DNA of 17,500 nt from Deltaproteobacteria bacterium (lineage in GTDB: Bacteria; Desulfobacterota; Syntrophia; Syntrophales; Smithellaceae): the NCBI GenBank assembly GCA_009668925.1, contig SBEK01000078.1, positions 1 through 17,500 of the forward strand, written 5' to 3'. This document shows, in pieces, positions 15,129 to 17,500 of this stretch; position 1 is the first letter of the stretch, and each line of letters starts with the position of its first letter. The translations under genes were made by a program, and so were the position numbers. The notes beneath the pieces were generated by a model. That model was not told the DNA's origin, ran no database searches, and saw only the letters and a program-made list of their open reading frames with translations.

Positions 15129-16733
15129 TTATTCTCCGCCAATCTCGTCGCCTCGCAGATCCGTCGTTCTCTCCTTTTCGCCTTTCATAACTAAGGCATT
15201 TCCCACCAACTCATGAACTCCCATCACACTCACTCCCGGCACCCAGTATTCCATCAGTGTTGTCAGCGTCGCCCGGTCGATTGCGCAAATGCAGCCCAGA
15301 CGGTTGACGCCGTGCTTTTTCACGACGTCGCGAACAGCCATCGCCCGCGGCATGCCGCCGCGCATCCGCATTTCCATATTCTCGTCGTTGCCCAGCCCCG
15401 CACCCGAGCCGCAGCAGAAGGTTTTTTCGCGGATGGTGTCTTCGGCCATTTCGAAAAAATGGTTGCACGTATTATGAATGATGTACCGGGGCTCTTCAAA
15501 AAGCCCCATGGCGCGGGCGGGGTTGCACGAATCGTGAAACGTCAGTCTGATGTGGTCGTTGCGTTTGGGATCGAGCTTCAGTTTTCCGTTTTTGATCAGA
15601 TCCGCTGTAAACTCGGTAATGTGCACCATCTTCGTCGATTTTGCGTTTTCGAATCGCGTGCCCGTAATCGGCGATACCGGCTCCTCGAGGAAATCCGCCG
15701 GGCCGTTCATCGTGTCCATGTACTGATGAATCACCCGCCACATGTGCCCGCACTCTCCGCCCAGGATCCATTTGACACCCAGGCGTTTCGCTTCCGCGTA
15801 AATCTTGGCGTTGAGGCGCTTGATCATCTCGTGCGAGGTGAAGAGGCCGAAGTTGCCGCCTTCCGAAGCATAGGTGCTGAAGGTGTAGTTGAGGCCGATC
15901 TCATGGAAGAGCATCATGTACCCCATGCACGTGTAGGTCCCCGGATCGGCAAAATAGTCGGCGGACGGCGTGACAAAAAGAATGTCCGCACCCTTTTTGT
16001 TGATCGGCACGTCCACGCGGACGCCCGTGCGGTCTTCGATGTCGTCGGCCAGAAACTCCAGCATGTCCTTGATTCCGCCGGGCTGAATGCCCAGGTGGTT
16101 GCCGGTCCGGAAACAATTGGCCGCCGGCTCCAGCGCCCAGTTGATGTTGCAGCCCACTAAATTCAATAGCTCGCGGCCGATCATCGTGATTTCCGCCTGG
16201 TCGATGCCGTAGGGACAGAAAACCGAGCAGCGGCGGCATTCCGTGCACTGGTAGAAATAGTAAAACCACTCCTTCAGCACATCGACCGTCAAATCGCGCG
16301 CGCCGGCAAGCTTGCCGAAGCGTTTTCCCGACGTCGTGAAGTAGCGGCGGTAAACCGAGCGCAGCAGTTCCGCGCGCAGCACGGGCATGTTTTTGGGATC
16401 GCCGGAGCCGATGTAAAAGTGGCATTTGTCCGCACAGGCGCCGCAGCGCACGCAGATGTCCATGAACAAGCGGAAAGAGCGGTATTTCTCCAATCGTTCC
16501 TTCATGCCGTCAAGAATGATCTCTTTCCAGTTTTCCGGCAGTTTCCAGTCTTGGTCATTAGGCTGCCAGGTCCGCGGATTGGGCATCTCCAGCGCCGTCA
16601 GGTTCTTGGCGGCTGCCGCATAGCTCCACGTGCCGGGGCGGAAGTCGACGGGCGTCTTCATCCACTCGGTTTTCGGCGGCTTGTAATGGATCTTTATCAG
16701 TTCATCCGGTTTCGGGATTTTGGCAAACGACAT
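15129..16733 (-). CDS. dsrK: DsrK, HdrD-like iron-sulfur subunit of the DsrMKJOP complex
   Basis: This 534-residue cytoplasmic-side protein is the catalytic subunit thought to reduce the DsrC trisulfide formed during sulfite reduction. Two ferredoxin-type motifs are visible: CVRCGACADKC (94-104) and CTECRRCSVFC (163-173). The C-terminal half carries the HdrD/CCG-type cysteine set for a special [4Fe-4S] cluster: Cys403 (HDSCNPARAM), Cys423, and Cys440-Cys441 (CCGSGAG). No export signal is present. The start at 16733 has AAGGAG inside the end of dsrM; the dsrM stop is two bases away, so the pair is co-translated. Length and order fit DsrK of sulfite/sulfate reducers. Confidence 0.96.
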   Translation of the reverse strand: MSFAKIPKPDELIKIHYKPPKTEWMKTPVDFRPGTWSYAAAAKNLTALEMPNPRTWQPNDQDWKLPENWKEIILDGMKERLEKYRSFRLFMDICVRCGACADKCHFYIGSGDPKNMPVLRAELLRSVYRRYFTTSGKRFGKLAGARDLTVDVLKEWFYYFYQCTECRRCSVFCPYGIDQAEITMIGRELLNLVGCNINWALEPAANCFRTGNHLGIQPGGIKDMLEFLADDIEDRTGVRVDVPINKKGADILFVTPSADYFADPGTYTCMGYMMLFHEIGLNYTFSTYASEGGNFGLFTSHEMIKRLNAKIYAEAKRLGVKWILGGECGHMWRVIHQYMDTMNGPADFLEEPVSPITGTRFENAKSTKMVHITEFTADLIKNGKLKLDPKRNDHIRLTFHDSCNPARAMGLFEEPRYIIHNTCNHFFEMAEDTIREKTFCCGSGAGLGNDENMEMRMRGGMPRAMAVRDVVKKHGVNRLGCICAIDRATLTTLMEYWVPGVSVMGVHELVGNALVMKGEKERTTDLRGDEIGGE

Positions 16734-16735
16734 GG

Positions 16736-17500
16736 CTACTCCTTCTCCACCGGCAAACCGGCCGCTTTCATCTTATCCCGGAACTCGTCTTCGTATTCTT
16801 CGTACGTGTGCACTTTGACCGCGGGGTTCCAGGGATTGACATGATGCTCGCCGCGGTTGTTGTTGATCAGGTTGCGGGTCGGGCTCAGGAAAATGCCGCC
16901 CAGATGCGCAAGCTTACTCCACGGCAGCCACGCCAGCAGGACCAGGACAAAACTTAAGTGCATATAAAAGAGGATCCCTGCTCCTCCGGGTGCAGCCGGC
17001 TTTAAGGTTAACCAGCCCACGACCAGAGTCTTGACGGCATTGAGGTCGACGGGATAAAAATGGCGCATCAAAAGGCCGGTGACGGCAATCCCGGCAATCA
17101 GAAGCAGAGCGAAGTAATCGGTAAACAGAGAAAAGTAGCGCATCTGCGGCAACACGACGCGGCGCAGGACAAGAAAGACCAGAGCGCACAAAAGCGCGGC
17201 ATCGCTGATGTACAGTGCCGGAACACCGATTTCAAAAAATCCGTCCACCGCGGACAGCAGATTCACAAAGGGGAGAATGGGTTCCGTAAAAAAGCGCAGA
17301 TGCCGCAGCACTATAATCAGGAGCGAACCGTGAAACATCAATCCGAAAAGCCACAGCCATTTGGCGCTGCCGTACACCGGCCGGCCGTCGACCATTTTGA
17401 CATTGGAATTGCGGAAAAGCGACCGGAACAGCAAAATCTCGTTGGCCATTCTCCCGATGACGCTTGCCTTGCAGCAGGGGTTTTCCAGCGGTTTGTTTTT
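16736..17500 (-). CDS. dsrM: DsrM, membrane cytochrome b subunit of the DsrMKJOP complex (partial, N-terminus outside window)
   Basis: The visible 254 residues are the C-terminal part of DsrM, the NarI-like cytochrome b that links menaquinol to DsrK. Several hydrophobic helices carry candidate heme-b histidines (MFHGSLL, LLRHLRFF-type, LLMRHF, MHLSFV). The family-typical tail GIFLSPTRN, then NPWNP and EYEDEFRDKMKAAGLP, is intact. An ATG at 17449 looks like a start, but the frame stays open through the remaining 17 codons to the edge. Those codons read like DsrM sequence (KNKPLENP, then VIGRM), and no proper ribosome site precedes the ATG. The gene therefore continues beyond position 17500. 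Full family members are roughly 80 residues longer. Confidence 0.93.
   Translation of the reverse strand, partial: KNKPLENPCCKASVIGRMANEILLFRSLFRNSNVKMVDGRPVYGSAKWLWLFGLMFHGSLLIIVLRHLRFFTEPILPFVNLLSAVDGFFEIGVPALYISDAALLCALVFLVLRRVVLPQMRYFSLFTDYFALLLIAGIAVTGLLMRHFYPVDLNAVKTLVVGWLTLKPAAPGGAGILFYMHLSFVLVLLAWLPWSKLAHLGGIFLSPTRNLINNNRGEHHVNPWNPAVKVHTYEEYEDEFRDKMKAAGLPVEKE

Noticed and set aside
15213..16160. Long plus-strand open frame opposite dsrK
   Set aside because: Antisense shadow of dsrK, rich in His and Arg as expected from reverse-complemented codons, with no ribosome site.
17447..17449. ATG taken as the start of dsrM
   Set aside because: The frame stays open to the window edge, the codons before it look like DsrM protein, and GGGAGA abuts the ATG too closely to be a ribosome site. 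The gene is partial.
1..17500. CRISPR array, tRNA or rRNA genes
   Set aside because: No regularly spaced direct repeats and no recognisable tRNA or rRNA sequence were seen on either strand by eye.

Overview
The window looks like part of the genome of an anaerobic, sulfite-reducing bacterium of the Desulfobacterota (former Deltaproteobacteria) type. The main evidence is a dsrMKJOP membrane complex, a set of genes typical of organisms with dissimilatory sulfite reduction. Supporting evidence is a sigma-54 enhancer-binding regulator and a short inverted-repeat element of a kind scattered through many such genomes. The assignment is by family resemblance only; no rRNA or tRNA gene is present to fix the taxon.

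Layout. Positions 1-428 are non-coding, start AT-rich, and carry a strong inverted repeat (249-288) and a good match to a sigma-54 (-24/-12) promoter (331-346). This leads into a CoA-transferase gene (429-1721, plus strand). Everything else is on the minus strand, so it reads from right to left. The transcript order is dsrM (cut by the right edge), dsrK, a 177-bp gap with a MITE-like element, dsrJ, dsrO, dsrP, ackA (acetate kinase), xsc (sulfoacetaldehyde acetyltransferase), a short-chain dehydrogenase, a second ThDP enzyme, an MFS transporter, a zinc alcohol dehydrogenase, and a small cysteine-rich unknown protein. A TetR-family repressor and a PAS/sigma-54 activator follow. The activator is convergent with the CoA-transferase. 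dsrJ/dsrO, dsrP/ackA and xsc/SDR overlap by a few bases, and most other gaps are short, so dsrJ through the small unknown gene can be read as one long operon.

How the genes could work together. Xsc splits sulfoacetaldehyde with phosphate into acetyl phosphate and sulfite. AckA turns acetyl phosphate into acetate and ATP. Sulfite is the substrate of the Dsr pathway, and DsrMKJOP links the quinone pool and periplasm to reduction of DsrC trisulfide. The cluster therefore reads as a sulfonate-respiration module: carbon yields ATP through acetyl phosphate, and the released sulfite serves as electron acceptor. The MFS transporter could import the sulfonate. The two dehydrogenases and the second ThDP enzyme could convert it to sulfoacetaldehyde, for example isethionate by oxidation, or sulfolactate by oxidation and decarboxylation through sulfopyruvate. 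The xsc, ackA and dsr calls are strong. The upstream substrate, the transporter specificity and the roles of the second ThDP enzyme, both dehydrogenases, the CoA-transferase and the regulators are inference. No dsrAB or dsrC lies inside the window.
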